The position numbers and the translations under genes were made by a program. 64,000 bases of DNA from Alitta virens (Eukaryota > Annelida > Polychaeta > Phyllodocida > Nereididae). This document shows positions 10,461 to 23,000 of this stretch, piece by piece. The stretch lies in assembly GCA_932294295.1 (NCBI GenBank), contig OW028575.1, positions 18,480,058 to 18,544,057 on the forward strand, read 5' to 3'. Numbering within the stretch: position 1 is the first letter of the stretch; each line of letters opens with the position of its first letter. The notes below the pieces were generated by a model. That model did not search any database, was not told the origin of the DNA, and saw only the letters and a list, made by a program, of their open reading frames with translations.

Positions 10461-10544
10461 CTGAGCTTGCAATACAGACAAGACAAACGGGTGGAAGATT
10501 TTATGTGCAAATCTTCCACCCGTTTGTCTGTATTGCAAGCTCAG
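10461..10544. repeat. Long near-perfect hairpin
   Basis: Arms 10461-10500 and 10509-10544 are exact inverted copies apart from a 4-base insertion (AGAC) in the left arm. They form a stem of about 36 bp with an 8-base loop. The left arm begins CTGAGCTTGCAATACAGACA. No similarity to neighbouring elements was seen. Confidence 0.95.
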
Positions 10545-12552
10545 ATGAGAAAATCAGTTGAGAGAACGTCAGGGCTTACACTTGTAAAGGTTTTGCTTTT
10601 ACAGTCTGCTGGTGATTAATAATTTCCCCTTGAATTCTAACCCAGGACCATATACTGTGAGGTGGTGAGGTGTAAGAGGACAATTTTGTGTGAAGAAAAG
10701 AGAATTAAACTTCAATTGCGTGGTGGTATCCCAACAAAATTACACTATATATAGTATATATATCAGCAAAGTCTTATTGACCTAATGGAAGCGGTCACTT
10801 TCTTTGGATGAGAAGTCCATTGCTGATATAGCTGATTGTCAATAACCCAGAATGTGACGCCATGTGACAGATTTCATCCTTGCCTAGAAAAATAGCACAT
10901 CTTCGCCACTGCGAGTTGGCCTTGTGTGTGATCATTGGGTGCCAACTGGGCCAGTGTGGTCCTTTGCTCGATTCGTCGGACCTTTGGATCTATAAGTAGG
11001 CTAGACAGAAGGCTGCTTCAAAAGGACATTTCTCATGGAATCGGAGTTGTGGGCGTCAAACACTCCACGCACAAAGACCATGAAGGAAGCAACAAACGCA
11101 AGAGGCACGTTGTATGCAAAGATGACGTTCTATGGATTTTGAGAATCGTAGAGTCGATTTTCACTTCGCCGTGAAGCACAGTGCTTTGAGGCTAGGTTAC
11201 CTGATGACAGAGGCTACAGAGGCTGAGCCACTCTCTACATGTCTACATCAGCCGAGAACGAACACAAAGCTTTGAGCCTTCAAAAAACCCACGTCTTCAA
11301 AGGGAGCGCAGCTTCATCAAAGGGGCGCGCGACGGCTGTCGTGATCTAGTCATCTCTGACTCGCCCTGCGATGGTGGCGCCCGCTCCACCACTCTTGTTT
11401 TCCAGGAACGACAAAAGGAGGCTCCCGGTCGTCCATCTGGCCCCAAGCACCCCCCCCCCCCCCTTGATCCTGCCCCCTTACGGCCCTTCTGTGACATGCT
11501 CTGAGCCTCAGAAGAAGGACCTCAAAAGGAGAGCCTCAAAACTCCAAAGGAAGACCTTATACAGGCTCAATGTAAAGGATGTAGGACTGTGATGAAAGGG
11601 CCTTGTTATTGGTTGCAGCGGTAGAGGACAAATCGGGCCACTACGATCTTGGACCAAGGCCACAGCTCTAAAGGTGTGATGCAGGAGTTGAGGTTTTCCC
11701 CCATTGTTATTCAAGTGAACAAGCACCTCAATAACACCGCCCAGGTAGCGATCCACATGGCCTACCTATATTGGCCCTGACTTGTGCATGCAGAAAATTT
11801 GAACATTTTTGCTGACTTTCTTCTTCCATTTGGTCACATCCAAACGAAATGATTTCTATCATCTACAATACCATTATCCTTTCAACACGGGCTATGCAAA
11901 TTGTTAGCCATCATGTTTATCCCAAACAAGTCATCTGTCTGGACATTGACCTGGGAGAAACACGGGGCGCAGTATCTGACCAAGGAGTCAACAAGGGAGT
12001 CGCTGTGATCCCAGGCCCACAGGGGCCAGGATGAAAGTACCCTGATACTAGATGCTTTTTACGGCAGCCCCCTGGCACGCCTCCTTTGAGCTGGGCATTT
12101 TTGAGGTTGCGTGAAGGGACGGCCCATTTCCCTGGAGTTAGGTGGTGCGCGTCCAAGATCAAAAGCCCCTGTTCCACCAGGCGAATCCTTGGCCAGTCCA
12201 GATATGACCACTCCTTAAGTACTGACCTGCAGCAGGACCTACTGCTTGCTCAAGGTGCACTAGCCTGTGGGTCAGGGGTCAGAGTAGTTAAAGCCAAAAA
12301 GATGAAGTCGGCAGTCGACTCCTTGACCCCTTTGCCTCTTTCTGACCAGGATGACAAACTCCCACTCAACCCTACTTGCCCTGGGCAATCACCCGACTGG
12401 GGCAATTGCCCTTCTGCCCTTTATCTGGGGCTGATAATCCACAGGCAAACATTACACACTGGCCGTCCACAAGTAGCCCTCCATACAGCCTTTAGTCATA
12501 GCACCTAAAAATGTGCACAAACAGTGAATAAGGCCAAGTGTTTGCCCAGGGC

Positions 12553-12582
12553 AGGACCAGCCAGGACCAGCCAGGACCAGCC
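12553..12582. repeat. 10-bp tandem repeat, 3 copies
   Basis: AGGACCAGCC occurs three times in perfect register. Confidence 0.95.
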
Positions 12583-13221
12583 AGCTTTCATGCTCAGTGT
12601 GACTGGCGATGAATGCCAAAGACTCTTTCAAGCTCGTGACTAACTCTTAGAAACCAAACTCATAGTTTTATCCTTACAGGTGTCGATGATGGACCGTTTG
12701 TGTCAAATCGTATTCATAACCCCATTGTTTAAACATTCTTCCCAAAGATTTTATTGATCAATGATTTTAAAAACAACAGGTTTTAACAGCGTACCTCCAT
12801 TGCATCCGATTTGGCATAATTTATTTCATCATCGTGGTATGTGTGTCTCAGCCAAATGCGACTTTTATTTTGTTTTTTAACTTTTAGCTTCATATTTCTG
12901 AAGAAACACAGTACACCAGTGGAGTTTCTTTTGGAAATAACTGGCGAATCCTTGGTTTCTGGCAGTGAAGTTATTAGGGTTTCAGATTGAATCATTTTGA
13001 CTTCTTTTAACGGAAAATAATAGTACAATCCGCAGCGAAATACACAAAATATGCCGAGTGACATCACCTCTGGCCTCTAGAGTGAACAACGCTGATCAGG
13101 TTGACAATAAAGTTGGTTCTGTTATTTTAGCATTGTTAGATCTGTGCACATTGTGTACTTTGTAAAACCTCTTAGTTAAATGGTCAGACAATACGTGAAC
13201 CTTTACCTTTGTAGCATGATG

Positions 13222-13234
13222 TGACCTTTGATCC
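13222..13234 (-). promoter_or_regulatory. DR1-like / TCF-like composite motif
   Basis: On the minus strand the site reads GGATCAAAGGTCA, one mismatch from a nuclear-receptor DR1 (GGGTCAAAGGTCA). It also contains ATCAAAG, a TCF/LEF core. This is a motif match only. Confidence 0.3.
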
Positions 13235-13670
13235 TTGCTTTTGAAGAGGGCCATGCTGAGCAGTGTCCTGGCCTGGGTCAAACGATAAGCCCATTGGGGC
13301 TGACCCGCTGCAGTGGGGCACTCCAGATGAGGTCATGCCTCAACAAACCACCCCCTTCCGTCCCATGTCCTTATCTGGGGGTGGGTAGCCGAGCGAGAAA
13401 GGTCCTTTGTGGTTTCTAGCATGACACGAGGCCCTGAGGGCCCAAGCCCCATGAGGTCCACCCCAGGATATTGGACATAGCCCTGACATCTTGTCCTGCA
13501 GATCAGACCCCCTGACCCCTGCCCTGGTCTCAATGGATGGCTGAGTGGCATCCTCAGCTGATCCCAAAACAGACAAACGGACAAGATGGTTGTGCAATGG
13601 AAGCACAATGCCTCTGGAGCTAGACGTGGGTAATTTTTGTATTAAATTGCAAATTATATTTCTGTAATAC

Positions 13671-13749
13671 AATAGTGAAACTATAAATAAATTATTGGAT
13701 GTTGTTGTAAGTAAAAAACATCCAGTAATTTATTTATAATTTCACTATT
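13671..13749. repeat. 33-bp-arm hairpin
   Basis: Arms 13671-13703 and 13717-13749 are inverted copies with two mismatches around a 13-base loop. The sequence is AT-rich (AATAGTGAAAC... ATTGGATGTT). It could be a miniature inverted-repeat element or a transcribed hairpin. Confidence 0.9.
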
Positions 13750-15649
13750 AGACTACCAATTGGATGCATCAAAATCTTCATAATTTTATTTATTTTAAAG
13801 AATGACAATGTCATCAACATGGTGATCTTTATCTGTTAGTATAAATTTTAACTCTCAACGATATGTGATTAATTTAGCTCTATATTCATGCACATCACAT
13901 ATGCCATATTTGTAATAATACAAATTCATGAATAAGCTAGCGTAATGTACTGACTACACTGAGTCCAAGCAAGCCAGCACAACTGACCATGTGACGTATG
14001 CAAGTGTGGGCTCAAAACAGGCACTAAGCGAAAATGTTCAGACTTGCTGTAATACTATTTGGCCCACACATAATTTGTAAGACCCTTTCTGGAATCAAAA
14101 GTTATTTGGGCAAACATAACAGCATGACGTCACATCAATACTTCCAAAAATCTTGCCTATAAAATGTAGTCAGTTTGATTGAATGCTCTATAACAATATT
14201 TGACAATGCATTTGCTATGAGGTTCTCTTTCCATATTTCTCGTCAAGAAGTGACTGAAAATGTGTGTTCATTATGAGTAAAACTAAATAAAACGGGTGTG
14301 GCCAGAGGCTGACATCAGACGAGGCGAACTCCAATAATAAAAAAATTGACCTACACCAGACGAGGCGGTATAAAAACAACGTGAAAACAGGTGAACTGTG
14401 ATTTCAGAGATCCAAGGTTTACAACTAGAATGAGTCAGTGACCTAAACAACTTGAGATTGACCCAGTGGCCCAATTATTTTGATTGCTTGTTGATCTTGA
14501 TAACTTGACCTGACTTATCAAATGCATTGAGGGTCCCAGGAGGTCACCACAAATAAGATAAGGACGTCACTCAAAAGTGAAGATTGATTGCCATCATAAT
14601 GCCTTAGATAATGAAGGTGCCAAGTGGACTGCAGTATTGTGTCACCTCCAAGGTGTGTGTCACCATCAGTTTTATTGGCTTCTCGCAACAGCAGGCTGGC
14701 AAGAATTCTCTCAGGCGAGTGGGTTCCCGTTAGTTTTGGAAACGTCCTGTTGCAAGAAAAGCAATATAACTCAGCAATAAGTAAGTAAGTAAGTGAGTAA
14801 GTGAGTAAGTGAGCAAGTACATAAGTCAGTAAGTAAATAAGTGATTATAAATGTAAGTAAATAAGTAAGCTAGTAAATGAGTAAGTAAATATTTATTATG
14901 ACTAACAACCATAACTCAAAATTAAAATATAAAGAACTCAGAACAACTTTATTCAACCAATCACATGAGGAAAAATATAATTGATTGGGGCCCCTTATAT
15001 GACAGTTAACTGTCGCTGGCAAGGGGAAAAAGTGTAAAGGCATGTATTATTATTGTATAAGATCATAATGAAGGAAAAATACAGACGATGACAAGATGAA
15101 CTTAGTTCAAATGTAGAAAGGTTAACAACAATATGTTGAAAAATATGGGGAATTAATACTGGAAGTTAAAAAGTCCATAATTTACATTTTACTCCACATA
15201 GACTGTTTTCCTATTGTTCTGAGAGTGACATAACCAACGAAAATGTCAGTTAACTCCCTCCTGAGTGCAAACTGAACTTGTCTTGAGCAATTAAGGCAGT
15301 AAAACCTAACAAACAATCAAACAAATTAGTAAATATGTCTAAAAGAGTATAAGTTAGTTATATCCCTCATAGTCGGGAGTTAACTAACATTTTATTGCTT
15401 ATTGTATGAGACAAGTGTGGCGTATTCCACACAGGACTAACTGTCCAATTGTACGCTGTCTAAGCAAAGGTCTTCGTGACAGACACATGTTCTTATCCAG
15501 ATTTGCAAAATTTGCTCTTTCAGCTTCACGAATTTAACTGTGACGCTCTTAATGGGACTGTTTCATGCATAAGAGCTTCGGACTGCATATTTGCTAGGAA
15601 CTTAAGAAATTTGTGTGAATTTTGAACATTGATATCAACTTTCTTCAGC
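13750..15649. other. AT-rich intergenic DNA
   Basis: No gene was recognised. It contains a perfect CRE palindrome TGACGTCA at 14125-14132 and the GTAA-type microsatellite at 14778-14890. Confidence 0.35.
14778..14890. repeat. Imperfect (AAGT)n / (GTAA)n microsatellite
   Basis: Runs of AAGTAAGT with GAGT and AAAT variants over about 110 bases. Confidence 0.9.
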
Positions 15650-15889
15650 AAAGCAACAAACATGTTATCTAAAGCGCTATGTTGCTATGATGAGTGTCGA
15701 TCTCAGCATAACAAGTATATAGCTGAGGCGGTAACAGAGCTCACCCAAGTGAGAGACAATATACTAGACTGTGTGCTCCCCAAGGAGCAAATCGATTTCA
15801 TGATCACAGAATTATGCATAAGTTTACAAGAGTTTAATACCTGTATAAACAAGACATCAATTTTTTCGATGTATACCATTGAGTTTTAA
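15650..15889 (+). CDS. Candidate terminal exon, unknown protein (tentative)
   Basis: An open frame starts after a good acceptor-like sequence (ATCAACTTTCTTCAG, ending about 15649) and runs about 79 codons to TAA. The composition is protein-like: a helical, charged stretch (YIAEAVTELTQVRDNILD), six Cys residues spread along the frame, and no low complexity. An AATAAA overlaps the stop. No upstream exon, donor or family match was found. It could equally be a chance frame or a decayed transposon fragment. I do not recognise it and propose no function. Confidence 0.2.
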   Translation, partial: KATNMLSKALCCYDECRSQHNKYIAEAVTELTQVRDNILDCVLPKEQIDFMITELCISLQEFNTCINKTSIFSMYTIEF

Positions 15890-16256
15890 TAAACATAATA
15901 ATAATATATCCCGATGCACACAGCCCCTGCACTCCTGTGAGGTACATGATTCAAGCTGTCTCCCCATATTTCCATTTCAAGTATCAGTATCCTGTGATAG
16001 GAGTCAAAACATACTATGGAACCATCACCAAAACTTTTAAAAGAGAATTTATGATATTTGAAGGGATCACTAACTTGCTGATTCCATGACACTTCCGACC
16101 TTCTTATCAGAAACAGAAAAAAGAAAATAGACAATGGAAAACATGGCAATCCTAAGTCAAACATGCATTACATTAATTATCACAGAGAAGCGTCATTGTC
16201 AGAATGAAAGCATGTCTTTATTCTGTAATGCTCCATGCTTTGTGTGAAAATAAACC

Positions 16257-16529
16257 CTAATTTAACTCATCGTTAGTTGAGACAAGATAATTCAGGTTCT
16301 TATAAGCGAAGTTTTCTACAATAATAATTGTTCTCTTACAAATTTCCGGACCGTGAAATGCATGCCTTAATTTATTTCTTCTACAACTTGACATACAGAC
16401 TTGTGAACTTTCGTTAGTCGTTAAAAAATCGTTGCAGAATTTTTGCATTTCATCATTTGAGAACTTGGTGGACACGATTTCCATTGCTTTAAGACTGTCG
16501 CCAAGACAAGTCAATCCTCTGGCAGTCCT
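16257..16529 (-). CDS. Candidate terminal exon, unknown Cys-rich protein (tentative)
   Basis: A minus-strand frame can be read from an acceptor-like CTGCTTTCAAG (at 16530-16540) to a stop at 16257. The last 90 codons look protein-like, with Cys residues at GLTCLGD, KFCNDF, VCMSSCRR and PEICKR. The frame stays open a further 53 codons upstream, but that part is repetitive (three near copies of TTGAAAGCAG) and probably non-coding. It faces the plus-strand candidate at 15650-15889 tail to tail. No family is recognised; transcript data would decide. Confidence 0.18.
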   Translation of the reverse strand, partial: RTARGLTCLGDSLKAMEIVSTKFSNDEMQKFCNDFLTTNESSQVCMSSCRRNKLRHAFHGPEICKRTIIIVENFAYKNLNYLVSTNDELN

Positions 16530-18540
16530 CTTGAAAGCAGTCTCTTGAAAGCAAGCAGTTCTACCATTTTGAAAGCAGTAAGCAGGCAGGTTGGTTTGAG
16601 GGAAAGTCAGGCAGTGAACTGGTGAAATGATCAGTTTGGCTGAAGACGGAGTTCTCTGCACGGGACAGTAGCCTGGCCTGCCTTGCAATTTCCACCCAAC
16701 GTCGATTACTAAGCAAGAGGCAGACAGCGTTTGATTTTTTGCCGGTCGAAGCGTCTCTTTGAAGTCTCAGCGTCTACCTTTGGAGAGGAAGACTTCAAAC
16801 GGAGCAGCGCTTTGCTGGGACGGCGTAAATCGGGGGATGCTGCTATTACAGGTCATTTGGAGAGAAGCTCAAAGGCAGCCATACTCATGTCCAGCTAATG
16901 CTCTCCAAAATATCATGTTGCAATTAGCCATATTCCATCCACTACGCGGCGCCATGATCATCTCGCACAATCACTCCGCTCGCGAGACTTGATCAAGCGC
17001 AGTCTATCGAGCGAATTGCAAATCCCCAAATTACTTGTACATCAAAGCAAAACATACTTAGAGGAATTTCCACTGATTTTAGCAACTTGTACGTCAACGA
17101 ACTTCAGAGAAAGTTTGTGCCGTACATTACTTTAAATTCCACTTAGTCAAAACAGAATGTTCCTCATACTGTAACACCTGGTCGGTGTTAATGAACAAGT
17201 TTTACAATATTTTTGATATATTAATGGTTTGGTTGCAAGTTTGTTTACAGCAACTAAAGTTTCAAAATGTCTCAAGACTTATGAAGCCTGATCTTGTTTC
17301 ACCACTCTGCAAGAGCAATAAACTGAGATAGCAAGCAAGCAAGCAAACAAACAAACAGATGTGATGATAACATTATACCTTCCAATTATTAATTTAAAAG
17401 AAACCTTGGTCCAAAGCTGGAATGGTTATGGTTTTGATTGACCCCTGTATTTATACTTTGGCACTAAAAGAGGGGTAGTTTTACTCTTTACAATTAGATG
17501 GTCTTATTTGAGGTCCCAAAAAAGTATAATGGCAAGGTCACTCACACCTCACAAGAAGCATGCGCACCTGTATCCATTGCTGTCCCCGGCAACTTTTGAT
17601 TGTTTCAGTCCACCAGTGGCCACCACCTAATTGCACTGAGGTCGCCCACTACCACTCTGAGGCCTAATGTCATAAAAGGCTGAACAGTCAATGCCAACCT
17701 GACTAACTTTTAAAAACCTGCCTCCAGAGTTTATGATATGAACATTACAAGATGACCATTTGCACTACCATCCAGTACCATCCGTCAAGCAATTGCTCTA
17801 CCATCCGCACACTAACACTTAGTGCTTTCATCTATCACTGACCTGTATTGGGAGCACACAGGTTCCCCCATAGCGACCTGCAGCAATAAGCGGGCCATTA
17901 TTTTATGCGGGACTGACACGAAGGGGAATTAGGCCATGATGGCTGTAGCATGTCACAGCAACTTCCCCACAGGCGACAAACTGCTTGATCGCCTCGCCCA
18001 TAAAATGAATGGCATCTTCAAGTTCCCTAAGTTTACATAAAGCTACGTAGATCAAAGGAGCTAAGTGGACGATTCATTCAGAACTCGTGTGTTCCATCGA
18101 AACAGGATATGCGTGAGCTGTACTTCTGAAGTCTGTAGTCGGACAGCACGAGCTGCGCACGCAACTCAGATAAAACAAACCGGAAACGACGCCATCTTGC
18201 CCGCACATAACCGCCATTTTGTTGTGTTTGATGTTGCCTGGTCATTATGAAAGAACAGCAGGGCTTGATTGGAAGGTGGCGCAGCTTTTAGATATGACTA
18301 TCATTGTGTAAATGTCCATGTAACATGACCTGTTTGTCTGCCACTGCACTTTTTCTTCTCTTTTATATTTTTCTTTGCGCCTTTAGGCAAGGCTTTGATC
18401 GTGCGAGGCAATCAGCGCAAACGAGCTTATGTATGCAAGAAACAATTTGATCAGGATGAAAGTTGCAACAAGTTTCCCACTTCAAAAGACTCTCTCCATG
18501 CACCGGCCAACTCCTAATGCTCAACACTAAATACCTCCTG

Positions 18541-18541
<1 letters not shown>

Positions 18542-18580
<39 letters not shown>

Positions 18581-18602
18581 TATCAATCGTTCAATCAATT
18601 AG
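18542..18602. repeat. (AATC)n microsatellite
   Basis: About fifteen AATC/CAAT units with a few substitutions toward the right end. The apparent Asn-Gln-Ser-Ile ORF here is the repeat read out. Confidence 0.95.
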
Positions 18603-19544
18603 TCAATCAGAACTTTGCCATTTTATATCATATTTCTTTTCTTTCTGAGGTCTTTTTTTTCACCTCTTCCTCCCACTTGATACATGGACCCAAGGCAACA
18701 TCACAGAAGATCCTGCGCACAAAAAGTAGTCCCGGTTGGCGGAGAGATCGATGGAGTCTTTGAGGCACACGTGGCTCCCTCTACCTTTAATTTGGCCCAG
18801 ATTTATCAATGTCTGTTACGATTTGACCCGGCCACAAAATAATAAGCGAATGAAGACGATCAAAGAATCGGAATGATGGGAAAGGGTTGAGGTCACCCCT
18901 GATAATCAATGGACGATGACAGACCACGTGGGGCCGATCCCTCCCCCCTCCAGCCCCCCCCCCCCTATCCCTGCTCCCTAAATTACCGCAAGGATGAAAT
19001 GGCAAGGGCCTCTCATTTAGCAATAATACTGAAAAGAGAAGAACTGGAAATCTGGGGTTGAGCTCTACTGATCCAGGATTTTAAAGAACAACAAAACAGT
19101 GAAGTGCCTGTAGTCAGAGCGCTGAAGAGGGAAAGGAATAAACTATTCTTCTGGCAATCAATTTTGCACACAGATGTTGTGGATATCATACATGCAACTT
19201 CCTTTGTAACCATGGCAATGGGGCAGGAAGAGCATGTGCCAACGTTTATGTAATTACCGAGGCAATATGATTGATGGAATCCATAGAGCTGGGGATGAAA
19301 TGAAGGAACCTGAGATCTGCCTCCATTTGTGAAGAGTGTCCATGTTGAGGTCACAGGGGTCAACATCAAACACCCGTTGCCTTGGTGACGCAATTTTCTC
19401 TCGTTGTCATCTCAGCCATTCCGTTGCTATGGTGATTTATGTGAAGTAATTGATTTATTGCAAACATAAATTAAGTAGATTTTTAAGAAGATATTATTCC
19501 ACTTTCTCTGTCTGTCTTTGTATGTGTCTGTCTGTCTTGTAATT

Positions 19545-19711
19545 GAACCCTTGAGGCGTTGACTTACCACGTTAGTCAAGAGTCCTGGTCATGGGGTTCA
19601 ACCCCCAGTCCAGGAACTCCTCATGAGCAGAGATGTTAAACTGACATTCCCTTGTACTTGATGTCTATGCTGAGGCAAGTAAAAGATTCATCTCTCTCTC
19701 TCTCTCTCTCT
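19545..19711 (+). mobile_element. tRNA-headed SINE with (TC)n tail
   Basis: GGGGTTCAACCCCC (around 19593-19606) contains a perfect RNA polymerase III B box (GGTTCAANCC form). The preceding 50 bases resemble a degenerate tRNA body. A roughly 70-base unrelated part follows and ends in a TC run at 19690-19711, consistent with a SINE with a simple-repeat tail. The A box is poor and an intact cloverleaf cannot be drawn, so it is not a functional tRNA gene. Confidence 0.5.
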
Positions 19712-20099
19712 GCCAAAGAACTTTGCTCAGAGGGCTGCACTTATCATGGTAGGTCTAAAAGTCAACTACGTTTTATGCCACTCTTACTTAAACAATGTTC
19801 CCTTGGGATTACAATGCTTAATTCCAGTTTAATTTCAGTTTAATTTCCCAATGTGTGCTCCAAATGTTAGTTTTATTTAATTACCTTTTCACAAAATGTC
19901 TTTAGATGCCATCATGCAGCAATTAGCAGCAGGGTCCTTGGCGATTCCAGAGATATCGGTTGCATAATCACAGTCAACAGGTGCACATCGCAGGAATGAT
20001 CGCATAACCACAAGGTCAATAAGGTGGGACACCTGTCGCCCTCTAGCAGGCCCTTAACGACCTATTGTCCTCTGCTGTGAGCGACACACAGTGGCCATA

Positions 20100-23000
20100 A
20101 TCATAAGTGAAGGGGGCCGCTGCTCTTTATAGCTCAATGTATGGGAGCATTTCTGCAGCGTTTCTTAGGCTGGTGGCCTTTGAAGTGAGCTCGGCTGACA
20201 ATAGGCAAGCATATCCCTGCATCAGAGCCGTGCATTCTCCAGCATATCAGAGAAGCTGCCTTGAAAGGCCAGAGTGCCATGTCACGAGGGCCCACCCTCC
20301 GCCCCGGCCCCCCGCCAAGGGCCCTTTGAAGTTCTGCATCTATTGCTGCAGTCTCACAACTTGTATGGACAACGTCATTCTCCCTACAGGTGCACCAAAC
20401 ACTATACAAACACTATTAAAACACCAATATAATGCTTTCACATTGGCACTCTTTTATATTGCCATTGTATACTAACCAAATACTCTACTATTTCACCCCA
20501 GGTGTAAGTGTTGCATAAAAACTGCCTTTAAATTATTATTTGCTAATATCAACTAACACAATCTTGATCTAATTTCACGCCATTTAAGAGAAGCTTAAAT
20601 ACAGTGGTATAAATCGTGGGCAAAAAGTGAAGTGTTTGTGATTTAGGAGTTCAGGTGTCAAATTCCTGTCATTCGATGCTTGAGTTGTCAATTGCATTGA
20701 CTGGTTCAGGGACACTCGACCTGCCCAGAACAAACTCCTTCCAGGACCTTTGAACTCGAGACATTTCCATGGAAACAAATCAAAGGGCGGCTAAGGCCCA
20801 AGACGTCGCGACGTGCAACAGGTAGCTTGGAAACGCAGCGGCCCTTTTGAAGACGCGGCGTCTGATCACAGGGCGTGACGGGGGAGCCATCCCCCCTCCC
20901 CCCAGACCCCCGAGTAACGACGTTTTAAGACGCTGCTACTTCGCGGAAAGCCTTTGATGTCGCGGCTTGATGAACAAGCTGAGTGTCGCCCATTCACACC
21001 TGAGCGGTGAATTGACTCATCAAAGAAAAAGGTCTTTCACTCACTCTTCCCCGAATCAATTCCAGGAAACACCACCGCCCCACACCAAAGCCCCACAATG
21101 AAAGGGGTTAGCATTGTCCCACGCCCGCCCTGCACCCCTCACATTCCAACGCACGGGGTGACACCATGCCCCCTGTCGGGTCTTTCAGAAATCATGAGAC
21201 CTGTCACTCTCGTCCGGCCATGAAATCAATTATAAGACACTGGGTTAATAAAAGGATTTCAGGACATATCATGTTAATATTTTTGCAATTAAAGACATTC
21301 CATTCAAATTGCTTCTCTTACATTACATCCGCCATTCCATTAACCCACCGATCGTCAGATCGTCTGCTTACAAAGAGAACGTCTTAAACGGCCATCGCCG
21401 CCGCGGAGATCGCAGCACCTTGATTAAAACGTCATTACGTAAGACGCCTTTCTACAAAGCCAGGCAGCCTTGTCACGGGCTGTGACCGTCACTATTGTGG
21501 CATCATCAAAAGGAGCAATTGGCAGGCCTAATTTATGCTCTTATCCTATAAACAGGAGCCTTGGAGCTTGGTTGGAGGAGGGAACGCGCGCTTTGAAGAC
21601 GGCCGTCGTTTAATCAGGCGCTGATCGGAGGACGCTGGGTCCGCCCGGGGGAACGCCCGCCTCCCTTGCCTTTTATGTGCAAAGCGAGAGAGAAAATGAA
21701 AAGAGAAAATAGGAACGCTGCTCCCTTCGACTGGAAACTGCAGCGAATGATGAGAGGCAGAGGAGAGACGAGCAGACGACAGCCTGGCTTGATCTGCGGA
21801 CATATCGGCCAAGCAGGAAGGCCTACAAAGTGGCCTGATCACTCACCCATAACCACGCTCTTTAATCCTAATCGCCATTTCGCTAAAAAAGTCAAGCCGA
21901 GTGTTTTATTGGTGAAATGGCTGACTATCGATCAGACACGGCAAGAACGATATTAACGCCCTGAATTAGTGTGTAGATTTAAAGGCACATAGCACAGAAC
22001 CGTCAAACAGGGCTTTGATCTCACAAGCCCTATCCGTTTTCTGCATGAAAAAGTATAATTTTCAAAGCTATTGGGAATTCTAAATCAGCTCTTTATGAGT
22101 CGGGCCCACATGAAACGCCATTGATCCAACGGGTGCATAATAAATGGTGGGCAGAAGATCAAAGGGGCAGGAAGAGAGGCGATGGTCATGGGCCCGCCGG
22201 ACGGACGGTTCTGCGGACCAGCGCCCCGGACCAAAGCGGATCGTCCCGTCGGAGGAGGCCGAGTGAAGTTCCGCCGCTCACAAGAGCTCACAAGGGCTCA
22301 CAAGAGCTTGTTCCTCACTGGGATGCTAAATGAGTCAGTTGGCTAGACCAGCAGTTGCAACCAACACACCGTCCCACTTCAATTGCAACTTTCCAAACTT
22401 GTGTGGGCCAGTTGCGACAGGTTGCACAACCTGCAGATCGTAACTTTGGCAGAGTGAAGATGGCGCAGTGTGTGGAACGCACCTACAAGTCGAACGTTGC
22501 AGCAGACGACATTTTATTGGGATATAACGTGTTAGCGCTGGTCGTTCGCTTGTCGTCTGCTTTTGATCTTGTGCGATTGCAAATTGGCCGCGCAGCAGAT
22601 CCAAGATGCCCCTAATAAACTCACCTGATTGCCATCAACCCTACCTGCCCCTGGGGTGCATGCCACAACATTGGGAGGGGGGGGGGGGGGGTGTGTGTGT
22701 GTTCCGACTGGGATTTGTCGTCCAGGGTCCCACAGGCAAAACTACCATTGCAACACGCACTCTCTGATACTCAGGGAGTGACGAACCAAGTTCAACTTTA
22801 AATACACAATCTTGAGCTTGTTCCTCACCGTGGGACGTGGCACGTGAGCCTTATTAATTCTACAGAAACAAATTAGAGCCACCTCATTAATAAGACCTCT
22901 TCACCAGGGTCATAATATATAACTAGTGTAAAGAAATCATTAGAAGCGTGTTTTTAGCACTTGCAGACAAGTACCATCCGCAGTGAAACTTTCTTATGTG

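Larger units (their letters stand above)
10545..13670. other. Intergenic DNA, no recognisable gene
   Basis: The left part is AT-rich; from about 10.9 kb it becomes GC-richer. Several moderate ORFs on both strands (for instance 12086-12508) have no recognisable domain and look like chance frames in GC-rich DNA. Present are a poly(C) run near 11450-11463, a 10-bp repeat at 12553-12582 and CTTTGA words near 11270, 11300, 11316, 12084 and 13225. Confidence 0.4.
16530..20099. other. Intergenic DNA with microsatellites and a SINE
   Basis: No gene was recognised. Contents: CTTTGA words including AGATCAAAGG at 18049-18058 and GGCTTTGATC at 18391-18400, the AATC microsatellite at 18542-18602, a SINE head near 19595, and a TC run at about 19690-19711. 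Confidence 0.35.

Noticed and set aside
12086..12508. 140-residue plus-strand frame
   Set aside because: GC-rich DNA with overlapping frames on both strands, no domain, and stop-to-stop length within chance for this composition.
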